Shown: in pieces, positions 25,601 to 33,984 of the stretch
Layout: every line of letters begins with the position of its first letter
How positions within the stretch are numbered: position 1 is the stretch's first letter
Assembly (NCBI GenBank): GCA_016711875.1
Contig: JADJSD010000001.1
Location: 744,001-808,000, forward strand
Source of the DNA: Betaproteobacteria bacterium
GTDB lineage: Bacteria; Pseudomonadota; Gammaproteobacteria; Burkholderiales; Usitatibacteraceae
DNA length: 64,000 bases
Direction of reading: 5' to 3'
Translations under genes and position numbers: made by a program
The notes under the pieces: model-generated
What the model saw: the letters and a program-made list of their open reading frames with translations, nothing else
Databases searched by the model: none
Told to the model about the DNA's origin: nothing

Positions 25601-26449
25601 TTGGCCTTCTGGCTCGTTGCCGGAGGGATGACCCTCGCCGCGCTGGCCTTCGTGCTGGCGCGGCTCGTCTTTCCGCGCCGCGGTTCGCCCCACGTGGAGC
25701 CCCGCGAGGCCAACCTCGCGGCGCTTCGGTCCTCGCGCGCGGAGCTCGACCGCGACCTGGAGGCCGGGCTCCTCTCGCCCACCGAGCACGAGGCCGCCCG
25801 CGATGAGCTCGCGCTGCGCGCGGCCGAGGAACTCGACGAGGGTGCCGCGCCCGTCGCGACCCGTCCCGCCTGGGCCGCCGCCGCGGCCTTCGCCGTCATC
25901 GTTCCCGCCGCCGCCTTCGCGTTCTACGCGCAGGTAGGAAGCCCCGATGCCATCGACAGCGCCACGGCCTTCCGGGCTGTCGAGGGCAACCTCACCGCCG
26001 AGCGCCTGCCGGCGCTTCGCGAGCAACTCGCGAAACACGTGGCGGACCACCCGAAGGACGGCCGCGCCTGGGTGCTGCTCGCGCGCGTCTCGCTCGCGAT
26101 GGACCGCTTCCCCGAGGCCGAGAAGGCCTTCGAGCAGGCGGTGAAGGACCGCAAGGTGGCGCTGGATGCCGCCGTGTGGTGCGACTACGCGGATGCCGCC
26201 GGCCTCGTGCAGGGCGGCAAGCTCGAGGGCGCCCCGGCGACGCTCGTGGCGAAGGCGCTCGCGATCGATCCCAACCACCCGCAGGCACTCGAGATGGCGG
26301 GCAGCATCGCCGTCGAGCGCGGCGACATGGCCGGCGCCGCGAAGCACTGGAAGGCGCTTCTCGCGCAGATGCCCGAGGACCTGCCGCAGCGCGCGCAGCT
26401 CGCGCGGGCGGTGGAGAAAGTGGAGCGGCTCGCGGATTCGCGCAGCTAG
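25601..26449 (+). CDS. CcmI/CycH-like cytochrome c biogenesis TPR protein
   Basis: A 282-residue protein: N-terminal helix (WLVAGGMTLAALAFVLARLVF), a charged loop with SSRAELDRDLEAGLLSPTEHEAARDELALRA as in CcmI, a second helix (WAAAAAFAVIVPAAAFAFYA), then periplasmic TPR-like repeats (HPKDGRAWVLLARVSLAMDR; HPQALEMAGSIAVERGDMAG). CcmI presents apocytochrome to the haem-ligation complex. Its place 10 nt after an octaheme cytochrome suggests a dedicated assembly factor, perhaps for the CxxCK haem, as NrfG does in enterobacteria. TTG start at 25601. It converges on the Crp/Fnr gene. Confidence 0.82.
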   Translation: MAFWLVAGGMTLAALAFVLARLVFPRRGSPHVEPREANLAALRSSRAELDRDLEAGLLSPTEHEAARDELALRAAEELDEGAAPVATRPAWAAAAAFAVIVPAAAFAFYAQVGSPDAIDSATAFRAVEGNLTAERLPALREQLAKHVADHPKDGRAWVLLARVSLAMDRFPEAEKAFEQAVKDRKVALDAAVWCDYADAAGLVQGGKLEGAPATLVAKALAIDPNHPQALEMAGSIAVERGDMAGAAKHWKALLAQMPEDLPQRAQLARAVEKVERLADSRS

Positions 26450-26468
26450 CGCGCGGCCCCCGCCCCCG

Positions 26469-27116
26469 TCACCACCGAGCGGGCGGCTTTCGCAGGATCA
26501 GGATGCGCTCTTCTTCGAGCGCGATGTAGCCGCCCTTCACGAGGTCCTTGAAGATGCGGCTCACCATTTCGCGCGAGCACCCCACGCGGCCGGCGATGTC
26601 CGTCTGCCGCAGGCGCTCGACCACCTGGACCCCGCCTTCGTCCCGGGCGGAATCAAGGAGCAGCCGCGCCACGCGCCCGTAGACATCGAGCAGCGCCAGG
26701 TTGCCGACGGCCTTGGTGAGCGAGCGCACCCGGCGGATGAGCTTGTCGATGAAGTGCAGCGCGAAGTCCGGGTTGGCGGCGAGGAGGGCGCGGAATTCCG
26801 CCTGCGGCACGATGAGCAGCTTCGCCGGCTCGAGCGTGATCACGGAGGCCGAGCGCGGCCCGTCATCGAGCGTGATCTCGCCGAAATACTCGCCCGGCCC
26901 CATGATCGAGAGCACGGCCTCCCGCCCTTCCTCGTCGCTCACGTAGGCCTTGCAGCGCCCTTCGAGGATCACGTAGAGGGCGCCGCCGCGATCGCCTTCG
27001 GTCACCACGACGGTCTTGGCGCCGAAGACGCGGGCCTTGCCGTGGGCCGATATCGCCTTGAGCTCGTCGGGCGTGAGCTGCAGCGGGTCGGGCTTCGCGT
27101 CGGGCGTGTCGTTCAT
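26469..27116 (-). CDS. Crp/Fnr family transcriptional regulator (DNR/NnrR-like candidate)
   Basis: A 215-residue regulator: cyclic-nucleotide-binding-like beta-roll (residues about 20-125, GALYVILEGRCKAYVSDEEG, GEYFGEITLDDGPRSASV), dimer helix, and a Crp-type helix-turn-helix. The recognition helix SREMVSRIFKDL has E183-x-x-S186-R187, the FNR/DNR pattern that reads TTGAT, not the CRP pattern. Only C55 and C180 are present, so it lacks the Fe-S cysteines of FNR; an NO-sensing DNR/NnrR type or a cAMP-like sensor are both possible. It lies 707 nt from the FNR-like box start of the nitrite reductase operon across two genes. Function inferred. Confidence 0.85.
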   Translation of the reverse strand: MNDTPDAKPDPLQLTPDELKAISAHGKARVFGAKTVVVTEGDRGGALYVILEGRCKAYVSDEEGREAVLSIMGPGEYFGEITLDDGPRSASVITLEPAKLLIVPQAEFRALLAANPDFALHFIDKLIRRVRSLTKAVGNLALLDVYGRVARLLLDSARDEGGVQVVERLRQTDIAGRVGCSREMVSRIFKDLVKGGYIALEEERILILRKPPARW

Positions 27117-27123
27117 GCGACGG

Positions 27124-27714
27124 CTACTTCCCCGCCGCCTTCGCCTTGGCGACCGCGTCGGCCAGCTCCTGCCCGCTCTTGTAGTGCGGCACGCGCAGGA
27201 CCATCCGCTTCGAGCGCTGCCAGAAGGCGTTGGAGCCGTTCACCTCTTCCGACCAGTACTTGTTGGCGAGCGCGACGTTCGCCTTCGGGTCGAGCAGGAA
27301 GGCATCGCGTGACCCCGAGCCGCCGAAGATGTAGAGCTTGCCGTCGATCATCGTCCACGTGTTGGCGTCGCCGCCCCAGGGAATGCCGTAGACGATGCCG
27401 TTGGCGCAGTAGCCGCCGTACTGCGGGATGTACTTGTCGGGCGCGGCGTCGAAGAGCTTCTTGTGCTCGGCGCTCGCGAAACGGAACGTGACGCCCTTGT
27501 AGACGCTCTTGATGGCGGGGCTGCCCGCCTGGTGGCGGCCGTCGGTGAAGTAGCTCACGACGTCGTGCCCGAAGAGCATCAGGTGCTTGTCCTCGCCGTC
27601 GGACACCGCGTTTACCGGCGAGAGGCCCTCACCGGGGCTTTGCGTGACCATCGGCGCGCAGCCGGCCACGAGAAGGGTGGCCGCCGCAACGGCGGGCGCG
27701 AGGAGGCGTTTCAT
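27124..27714 (-). CDS. YHS domain lipoprotein
   Basis: A 196-residue predicted lipoprotein. The signal peptide ends in the lipobox LLVAGC, so the cysteine at residue about 19 would carry the lipid. The body has a YHS-type domain: GHDVVSYFTDGRHQAGSPA, YKGVTFRFASAEHKKLF, YIPQYGGYCANGIVYG. YHS proteins are small, possibly metal-binding domains without a settled role. ATG at 27714 chosen because the signal peptide starts there; an open upstream part has no support. It precedes the Crp/Fnr gene by 7 nt and could be cotranscribed with it. Confidence 0.85.
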   Translation of the reverse strand: MKRLLAPAVAAATLLVAGCAPMVTQSPGEGLSPVNAVSDGEDKHLMLFGHDVVSYFTDGRHQAGSPAIKSVYKGVTFRFASAEHKKLFDAAPDKYIPQYGGYCANGIVYGIPWGGDANTWTMIDGKLYIFGGSGSRDAFLLDPKANVALANKYWSEEVNGSNAFWQRSKRMVLRVPHYKSGQELADAVAKAKAAGK

Positions 27715-27730
27715 GGGGGATTCCTTTCGG

Positions 27731-28729
27731 TCAGGTTTCGTCGGCATCATCCGCGCCGGCCGCAGCGCGTGCAAGGCGATCGCGGACGGCCTCCCAGTCG
27801 GAGGCGGCGGGCGGTGATTCGACGAGGATCAGGTCGGCATGGTTCCCGTCGAGGTCGCGAAGGCGCGCATAGAGCTCGTGGCCGTAGCCCGTGGGATCGT
27901 TGGGCGACTCGCGCCAGGCGAAGGCCGGCAGGTCGGCCTGGCCCCGGCGCGCCAGCACGGCCACGCGAGTTCCCGCAGCAGCGGCCTCCCGCAGGCGCCG
28001 GGCCAGCGCGATGGTCTCCACCAGTTCCGTGGGCGTGCGCGGCGCGTAGTGCGAGGCGAGCGTGCCCGAGGCGCGCGGGGCCCCGGGGTCGCGGTCGCGA
28101 GGCGCCTTCCCGAGCACGCGGGCGATATCCTCGCGCGTGACGGCGCCGGGCCGCAGCAGCACTGGCGCGCCGCGCGAGAGATCGACGATGGTCGATTCCA
28201 GCCCGACTTCGCAGGCGCCCCCGTCGATCACGAGCAGGTCCGGGCCGAACTCGTCGCGCACGTGGCGCGCGGTCGTGGGGCTCACGTGGCCGAACTTGTT
28301 GGCGCTGGGCGCGGCGATGGCGCCGCTGCCGGCGTGGGCGAACTCGCGCAGCAGCCGCTGGGCGACGGGATGGGAAGGACAGCGAAGCCCGACGGAATCC
28401 TGGCCGCCGGTGACGAGCGCGGGCACGCGCGGCGACTTCTTCAGGATGATCGTGAGCGGGCCGGGCCAGAAGGCGGTCTTCAGCTTGCGCGCGGACTCGG
28501 GGATATCGACGGCCCATTCCTCGAGCGCCGCCTCGGGCGTGACGTGGACGATGAGCGGGTGGTCGGCAGGGCGGCCCTTCAAGGCGAAGACCCTGCGGCA
28601 GGCTTCCGGGTTGAGCGCGTCGGCGGCGAGGCCGTAGACCGTTTCGGTGGGCATCGCCACGAGGCCGCCCGCCACGAGGACGGATACGGCCTCGCCGAGT
28701 TCGCCGGGGGGAAAGGGTGCGGGGTTCAT
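27731..28729 (-). CDS. tsaC: L-threonylcarbamoyladenylate synthase (TsaC/Sua5 type)
   Basis: A 332-residue enzyme that makes threonylcarbamoyl-AMP from threonine, bicarbonate and ATP for the t6A37 modification of tRNA. The YrdC domain fills residues about 1-200 with MPTETVYGLAADA, KGRPADHPLIVH, VGLRCPSHPVA and APSANKFGHVSPT. A C-terminal Sua5 domain (about 215-330; ASHYAPRTPTELVE) makes it the long form. It follows the small membrane gene by 31 nt. Confidence 0.93.
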   Translation of the reverse strand: MNPAPFPPGELGEAVSVLVAGGLVAMPTETVYGLAADALNPEACRRVFALKGRPADHPLIVHVTPEAALEEWAVDIPESARKLKTAFWPGPLTIILKKSPRVPALVTGGQDSVGLRCPSHPVAQRLLREFAHAGSGAIAAPSANKFGHVSPTTARHVRDEFGPDLLVIDGGACEVGLESTIVDLSRGAPVLLRPGAVTREDIARVLGKAPRDRDPGAPRASGTLASHYAPRTPTELVETIALARRLREAAAAGTRVAVLARRGQADLPAFAWRESPNDPTGYGHELYARLRDLDGNHADLILVESPPAASDWEAVRDRLARAAAGADDADET

Positions 28730-28760
28730 GCCCGCATTATCCCCCGCCGGCGGCGGCGAA

Positions 28761-28964
28761 TCAGGCGGCGTCGCGCAAGTCGTCGTCGTTGGCGGCCCTC
28801 GTGCGGACGTCCACGGCGATCGTCGGCTTCGGATCGGCCGCGACGCTCATGCGCGAGGGCCTGTCGAGGCCGCGCGACCTTGCCGCGAACAACTCCGCGA
28901 TGGCGAAGGCGGCAACGGGTATGAGAAACGCGAGGGCGATGAGGGTGTCGTCGGGGAAGTTCAT
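28761..28964 (-). CDS. Small membrane protein with ssrA-like C-terminus (copy A)
   Basis: A 67-residue protein. One membrane helix near the N-terminus (DTLIALAFLIPVAAFAIAELF) is followed by a basic and polar stretch, ending RAANDDDLRDAA. The last 11 residues resemble the trans-translation tag (AANDENYALAA in E. coli). GGAG lies 6 nt before the ATG. Two further genes here (54798-55034 and 55200-55418) share size, single helix and the ending AND-x-[DN]-x-R-x-A-A, so this is a real paralogous set. It lies between polA and tsaC and has its own upstream element (29021-29035). No known family was recognised. Confidence 0.75.
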   Translation of the reverse strand: MNFPDDTLIALAFLIPVAAFAIAELFAARSRGLDRPSRMSVAADPKPTIAVDVRTRAANDDDLRDAA

Positions 28965-29020
28965 GGTGGGCTCCGGGTTCCGTGGGGCCCCTCTCGGGGC
29001 TTCCGCGCGTCGATTCGCGC

Positions 29021-29035
29021 TTGGAACGAAGCCTA
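29021..29035 (-). promoter_or_regulatory. Shared upstream element of the ssrA-like small genes (copy A)
   Basis: On the minus strand it reads TAGGCTTCGTTCCAA, beginning 71 nt before the ATG of copy A. The equivalents before copies B and C are TAGAGTTCGATCCAT and TAAAGTGGGTTCCAA. The leading TA-x-x-x-T would suit a -10 box; no TTGACA-like -35 was seen in any copy. The leader downstream contains a GCCCC/GGGGC hairpin at 28987-29000. Confidence 0.4.
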
Positions 29036-29114
29036 CGCACCGGCGCGCCGCGAATCGCGCGGGAAATGCGGATCGGACATACCAACAATTCACGCGGAAA
29101 TGCCGACTTTTCCG

Positions 29115-31874
29115 CTAATGAGCCCGCTCCCAGTTCTCCCCCACGCCCGCCTCCACGACGAGGGGCACCGCGAGCGTCGCGACGCCCGTCATGAGCTTCT
29201 CGACACCGGGCTTCACCACGGCCAGCTCGCCCTCGGGCACTTCCAGCACCAGTTCGTCGTGCACCTGCATCACGAGCTTCGTCGCGAGCTTCTGCGCGTG
29301 CAGCCAGTCGCGCACCGCGATCATCGCGAGCTTGATGAGGTCCGCGGCCGTGCCCTGCATCGGCGCGTTGATGGCCTGCCGCTCCGCGCCCTGGCGCCGC
29401 GCCTGGTTGGCCGAGCCGATGTCCGGGAGCCACAGGCGGCGGCCGAAAACGGTCTCCACGTAACCGTCCTGCTTCGCCTGCAGGCGCGTGCGCTCCATGT
29501 AGGCCGCGACACCCGGATAGCGCTGGAAGTACCTCTCCATGTAGCTTTGCGCCGCCGCGCGCTCGATGCCGAGGTTCCCCGCGAGCCCGAAGGCGCTCAT
29601 CCCGTAGATGAGGCCGAAGTTGATCACCTTCGCGTAGCGGCGCTGCTCGGCATTCACGTCCGCGAGCGGCACGCCGAAGACCTCGCTCGCCGTGTGCCGG
29701 TGGATGTCCTCGCCGGCCGCGAAGGCGTCGATGAGGCTCCTGTCCTCCGAGAGGTGCGCCATGATGCGCAGCTCGATCTGCGAGTAGTCGGCCGACACGA
29801 TCTTCGATCCCGGCGGGGCGATGAAGGCCTCGCGGATGCGCCGGCCCTCGGCCGTGCGCACGGGAATGTTCTGCAGGTTCGGGTCGGTGGAGGACAGGCG
29901 CCCCGTCACCGCGACGGCCTGCGCGTAGTTGGTGTGCACGCGGCCCGTCTGCGGGTTCACCATGCGCGGCAGCTTGTCGGTGTAGGTGCTCTTGAGCTTC
30001 GAGAGCCCGCGATGCTCGAGGAGCGCCTTGGGGAGCGGATGATCGAGCGCGAGCTTCTCGAGCACTTCCTCGTCCGTGGAGGGCGCGCCCGAGGGCGTCT
30101 TCTTCACGACGGGCAGCTGCAGCTTGCCGAAGAGGATCTCGCCCAGCTGCTTGGGGCTGCCCAGGTTGAAGGGCTGGCCCGCGAGCTCGTGGGCCTTCGC
30201 CTCGAGCTGCATCATCTTGGCGCCCAGCTCACCGCCCTGCGTGCCGAGGAGCGCGCCGTCGATGAGCACGCCGTTGCGCTCCATTTCCAGCAACACCCCC
30301 GAGACGGGGATCTCGATCACCTCGTAGATGTACTTGAGCTTCGCGTCGGCCTCGACGCGCGGCCCCAGCGCGCCATGCAGCTGGAAGGTGACGTCCGCGT
30401 CCTCGGCCGAATACTCCGTCGCGCGCTCGACGCCCACCTGGTCGAAGGGGATCATCGAGGCGCCCTTGCCCGCCACTTCCTCGTAGAGGATGGTCTTCGC
30501 GCCCAGGTGGCGCATCGCGAGCGAATCCATGTCGTGGCGCTGGTGGCTTTCCAGCACGTACGACTCGAGGAGCGTGTCGTGCACGACGCCCTCGACGCGG
30601 ATGCCGTGATTGAGGAGCACGTGGCGGTCGTACTTGGCGTTCTGGCCCACCTTGCGGTGCGCGGCGCTTTCGAACCAGGGCCGAAGGCGTTCGAGCGTGG
30701 CATCGAGGCCGAGCTGGTCCGGCGCGCCGGGGTAGCGGTGGGCGAGCGGGATGTAGCAGGCCTCGCCCGCCTCCACGCAGAAGGACAGGCCCACCACCTT
30801 CGCCGTCATGGGATCGAGCCCGGTGGTCTCCGTGTCGAAGCAGGTGAGCGCCGCGGATTCGAGCTTCGCGATCCAGCGCCCGAGCGCGGCTTCGTCGGAC
30901 ACCATCTCGTACTGGCGCGCGGCCACGAACGAACCCGGGGGCGCCTCGGCGGACGGCGCCGGGGTGGACCCCGACGAACGCGGAGCGAGCGTAGAAGGCG
31001 CCGCGGCGGCATCGCCCTTGAGCACCGCCTCGCGCATGCCGCGGAAGCCGAAACGCTCGTAGAGGGCGACGAGCTTTTCCTTGTCCGGTTCGCCCTGCAC
31101 GAGCGATTCGATCTCGAAGGGCAGCTCGACGTCGCATTTCACCGTGACGAGCGTGCGTCCCGTGGGAAGCCAGTCGAGCGCCTTCCGGAGGTTCTCGCCC
31201 ACCACGCCCTTCACCTCGTCCGCGTGCGCCATCACGCCTTCGAGCGAACCGTACTGCTGGATGAGCTTCGCGGCCGTCTTCGGCCCCACCTTGTCCACGC
31301 CCGGCACGTTGTCCACCGCGTCGCCCATGAGCGCGAGGTAGTCGATGATGCGTTCGGGCGGCACGCCGAACTTGGCCTCGACGCCCGAGGGATCGAGCGT
31401 CTCGTTCGACATGGTGTTCATCCACCGGATGCGCTCGCTCACCAGCTGCGTGAGGTCCTTGTCGCCGGTGGAGATGAGCGTATCCCAGCCGTGCACCCGC
31501 TCGGCGTGGCGCGCGAGGGTGCCGATCACGTCGTCGGCCTCGACGCCGTCGACCACCACGAGGGGCCAGCCCAGGGCGCGGATCGTCTCGAAGAGCGGCT
31601 CGATCTGCACCGCGAGGTCCTCGGGCATGGCCTGCCGCGTGGCCTTGTACTCGGGGTAGATCGCGTCGCGGAAGGTCTTGCCCTTGGGGTCGAAGACCGC
31701 GGCGATATAATCCGAGGGAAAGTCCTGCTTGAGCTTTCGCAGCATGTTCACCACGCCGAAGATGGCGTTGGTGGGTTCGCCCGCGGGGCTCCTCAGCTCC
31801 TGGATCGCGTGGAACGCGCGGAACAGGTAGCTCGAGGCGTCGACGAGCAGCAGCCGTTTCTTCGGTTCGTTCAT
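29115..31874 (-). CDS. polA: DNA polymerase I
   Basis: A 919-residue polymerase with all three domains. The 5'-3' exonuclease is at residues about 1-290 (LLLVDASSYLFRAFHA, VDGVEADDVIGTLA, GDAVDNVPGVDKVGPKTA). The proofreading domain keeps its first acidic motif CFDTETTGLDP. The polymerase has motif A SADYSQIELRIMAH, motif B RRYAKVINFGLIYGMSAFG and motif C VMQVHDELVLEV. It fills gaps in repair and removes RNA primers. Divergent from the LOG gene, 21 nt apart. An AT-richer inverted repeat GCGGAAA/TTTCCGC (29094-29115) overlaps its stop codon but has no T-run. Confidence 0.97.
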   Translation of the reverse strand: MNEPKKRLLLVDASSYLFRAFHAIQELRSPAGEPTNAIFGVVNMLRKLKQDFPSDYIAAVFDPKGKTFRDAIYPEYKATRQAMPEDLAVQIEPLFETIRALGWPLVVVDGVEADDVIGTLARHAERVHGWDTLISTGDKDLTQLVSERIRWMNTMSNETLDPSGVEAKFGVPPERIIDYLALMGDAVDNVPGVDKVGPKTAAKLIQQYGSLEGVMAHADEVKGVVGENLRKALDWLPTGRTLVTVKCDVELPFEIESLVQGEPDKEKLVALYERFGFRGMREAVLKGDAAAAPSTLAPRSSGSTPAPSAEAPPGSFVAARQYEMVSDEAALGRWIAKLESAALTCFDTETTGLDPMTAKVVGLSFCVEAGEACYIPLAHRYPGAPDQLGLDATLERLRPWFESAAHRKVGQNAKYDRHVLLNHGIRVEGVVHDTLLESYVLESHQRHDMDSLAMRHLGAKTILYEEVAGKGASMIPFDQVGVERATEYSAEDADVTFQLHGALGPRVEADAKLKYIYEVIEIPVSGVLLEMERNGVLIDGALLGTQGGELGAKMMQLEAKAHELAGQPFNLGSPKQLGEILFGKLQLPVVKKTPSGAPSTDEEVLEKLALDHPLPKALLEHRGLSKLKSTYTDKLPRMVNPQTGRVHTNYAQAVAVTGRLSSTDPNLQNIPVRTAEGRRIREAFIAPPGSKIVSADYSQIELRIMAHLSEDRSLIDAFAAGEDIHRHTASEVFGVPLADVNAEQRRYAKVINFGLIYGMSAFGLAGNLGIERAAAQSYMERYFQRYPGVAAYMERTRLQAKQDGYVETVFGRRLWLPDIGSANQARRQGAERQAINAPMQGTAADLIKLAMIAVRDWLHAQKLATKLVMQVHDELVLEVPEGELAVVKPGVEKLMTGVATLAVPLVVEAGVGENWERAH

Positions 31875-31895
31875 CTCTTCCCGTCAGGTGACGCC

Positions 31896-32621
31896 ATGGA
31901 TGCCAAGGTCCCCAAGCCCTCCGACCCCCAGCTCGTGCAGCGCACGCAGTCCTCCGCGCGCGAGGCGTGGCGCATGTTCGAAATTATCGCAGAGTTCGTC
32001 ACGGCGACCGAAAGGCTGCACGGGGTGCACCCGGCCGTCACGATCTTCGGCAGCGCGCGCGTGAAGCCCGGCGAGCGCTGGTACGCCCTGGCCGAGGACA
32101 TCTCGCGGCAGCTCTCCGACGCGGGCTTCTCCGTGATCTCCGGCGGCGGCCCGGGCGTGATGGAAGCGGCCAACAAGGGCGCCTTCGCGGGCCCGAGCCC
32201 GAGCGTGGGCCTCAACATCCAGCTGCCCCACGAGCAGAGCGCCAACCCCTACCAGGACATCTCCCACACCTTCCAGCACTTCTTCGCGCGCAAGGTGATG
32301 TTCGTGAAACTGTCGTGTGCGTTCGTCATGCTGCCGGGGGGCTTCGGCACGCTCGACGAGCTCTTCGAGGTGCTCACGCTCGTGCAGACGGGCAAGGTGC
32401 GGCGCGTGCCGCTCATCCTGGTGGGCTCGGACTACTGGAAGGGCCTCGTCGACTGGATGAAGGTTCGCCTCGAGGCCGATGGCATGGTGAGCGCGGGTGA
32501 CGTGGAGATGCTGCGGGTGATCGACGACCCGGCCGCCGTGGTCGAGGCCATCTTCACCCACTACCACGCCCGCGGATTCGAGCCCTCTCCCTCGGAACGC
32601 GAGGCCGAATTCGCGCTCTAA
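31896..32621 (+). CDS. LOG family protein (TIGR00730-type)
   Basis: A 241-residue protein of the lysine-decarboxylase-like (LOG) fold. The motifs that bind the phosphoribosyl group are intact: SGGGPGVMEAANKGAFAG and LPGGFGTLDELFEVLTL. LOG proteins hydrolyse nucleoside 5'-monophosphates to base and ribose phosphate; in bacteria the physiological substrate is often unknown. The longer form with an N-terminal helical part (EAWRMFEIIAEFVTATERL) is common in proteobacteria. ATG at 31896, divergent from polA. Confidence 0.9.
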   Translation: MDAKVPKPSDPQLVQRTQSSAREAWRMFEIIAEFVTATERLHGVHPAVTIFGSARVKPGERWYALAEDISRQLSDAGFSVISGGGPGVMEAANKGAFAGPSPSVGLNIQLPHEQSANPYQDISHTFQHFFARKVMFVKLSCAFVMLPGGFGTLDELFEVLTLVQTGKVRRVPLILVGSDYWKGLVDWMKVRLEADGMVSAGDVEMLRVIDDPAAVVEAIFTHYHARGFEPSPSEREAEFAL

Positions 32622-32669
32622 CGGCAAAGGTGAAGTGCTAAACTGGATTCGAACCTACTGGTGAACGCC

Positions 32670-33014
32670 ATGCGCATTCCGCTCGCCGTCATCGCCCTCG
32701 TTTTCGCGGCTGCGGCAGCCGCGCAGTCCCAGCCCCGCCCGCTGCCGCCCGGCTCGAAGCCGCTCGAGGAACCGCCGCCCCCGCCGCTCATCCAGGGCGA
32801 CCCGGCCCTCGAGCCGCAGGTGACGATCCGCAAGGAAGGCGACAACACCATCCAGGAGTACCGCGTGCGCGGCAAGCTCTACATGGTGCGCGTCACGCCC
32901 GCCCACGGCATCGCGTACGTCATGATCGACCAGAAGGGCGACGGGCAATTCCGCAAGCAGGACAACCTCGAGTCGGGCCTGCGCGTGCCGCAGTGGGTCC
33001 TGCTCGAGTTCTAG
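32670..33014 (+). CDS. DUF2782 family secreted protein
   Basis: A 114-residue protein with a signal peptide (MRIPLAVIALVFAAAAAAQ) and a proline-rich segment, followed by the DUF2782 core: EPQVTIRKEGDNTIQEYR, GKLYMVRVTPAHGIAYVMID. In beta- and gammaproteobacteria it sits beside thrB and polA, as here. No function is known. The frame allows a GTG start at 32661 giving three more residues; the ATG is preferred because the signal peptide begins there. Confidence 0.85.
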   Translation: MRIPLAVIALVFAAAAAAQSQPRPLPPGSKPLEEPPPPPLIQGDPALEPQVTIRKEGDNTIQEYRVRGKLYMVRVTPAHGIAYVMIDQKGDGQFRKQDNLESGLRVPQWVLLEF

Positions 33015-33029
33015 CCGAAAGCCGACGCC

Positions 33030-33980
33030 ATGTCCGTCTTCACGCCGGTCAGCCCCGAAGAGGCGGCCGCCTTCCTCGCGCACTACACGCTCGGGGAGCT
33101 CGAATCGCTCGAGGGCATCGCCCAGGGCGTCGAGAACACCAACTACTTCCTCGACACGACGACCGGGCACTACGTCCTCACGCTCTTCGAGAAGATCCCG
33201 CGCGGCGACCTGCCCTTCTACGTGAACCTCATGCACCACCTGGCCGAGCGCGACGTGCGCTGCCCGGCCCCGATGGCGCTGGACGAAGGCGGGTATCTCG
33301 CCGAGCTGAACGGCAAGCCCGCGTGCATCGTGGCGCGCCTGCCCGGGGCTCCGCGCATGCACCCCACGCCGGCCGATTGCCATCGCGCGGGCGAGATCCT
33401 CGCCACGATCCACGAGGAGGCGCTCGACTACGATGACGGCCTCGCCAACTGGCGCGGGAAGGACTGGCGCGAGAGCTTCGCGCGCCGCCTCTCCCCCCTG
33501 CTGTCGGCGGCCGAGAACGCGCTCATCGAGAGCGAGAACCGCTACCAGGGGCTGCACGACGACACCGTGATGCCCCGCGGCGTGATCCACGGCGACTTCT
33601 TCCGCGACAACGTCCTGTGGGACGACGAAGGCGAGGGCGGCGTCATCGACTTCTACTTCGCCTGCGACGACGCGCTGCTCTACGACGTGGCGATCGCCGT
33701 GAACGACTGGTGCACGGACCCGCTGCACACCCTGGACCCGGAACGCACCGCCGCCTTCCTCGCCGGCTACGATCGCCTGCGCCCCCTCACGGACCTCGAG
33801 CGCGAGCTCTGGCCCGTGATGCTTCGCCGCGCGGCGCTTCGCACCTGGCTCGGCCGGCTGGGCTACGCGCACTTCCCGCAGGCCTCGGAGATCACCATCC
33901 CGAAGGATCACGAAGGCTCCCGCAAGCTCCTCGAGCACCACATCGCGACCGCCCGGCCCCTCGAAGCCGGGCTCGGCTAG
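33030..33980 (+). CDS. thrB: Homoserine kinase (ThrB type II)
   Basis: A 316-residue kinase of the aminoglycoside-phosphotransferase fold. It phosphorylates L-homoserine in threonine synthesis. The catalytic loop VIHGDFFRDNVLW supplies the base and metal ligand, and VIDFYFACDD is the following metal-binding motif. The N-terminal VENTNYFLDTTTGHYVLTLFE is typical. It follows DUF2782 by 15 nt and precedes a membrane protein gene by 4 nt, suggesting cotranscription. Confidence 0.95.
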   Translation: MSVFTPVSPEEAAAFLAHYTLGELESLEGIAQGVENTNYFLDTTTGHYVLTLFEKIPRGDLPFYVNLMHHLAERDVRCPAPMALDEGGYLAELNGKPACIVARLPGAPRMHPTPADCHRAGEILATIHEEALDYDDGLANWRGKDWRESFARRLSPLLSAAENALIESENRYQGLHDDTVMPRGVIHGDFFRDNVLWDDEGEGGVIDFYFACDDALLYDVAIAVNDWCTDPLHTLDPERTAAFLAGYDRLRPLTDLERELWPVMLRRAALRTWLGRLGYAHFPQASEITIPKDHEGSRKLLEHHIATARPLEAGLG

Positions 33981-33984
33981 CCCC

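Noticed and set aside
29094..29115. GCGGAAA/TTTCCGC inverted repeat at the end of polA as a terminator
   Set aside because: Stem is 7 bp with an 8-nt loop and no T-run; it overlaps the stop codon, so support is weak.
31700..31715. TATAAT-like sequence inside polA
   Set aside because: Lies inside coding sequence with no promoter context or downstream gene on that strand needing it.
28647..31895. Long plus-strand ORF running into the LOG gene
   Set aside because: It is a shadow of polA on the other strand; the LOG family sequence starts at 31896.
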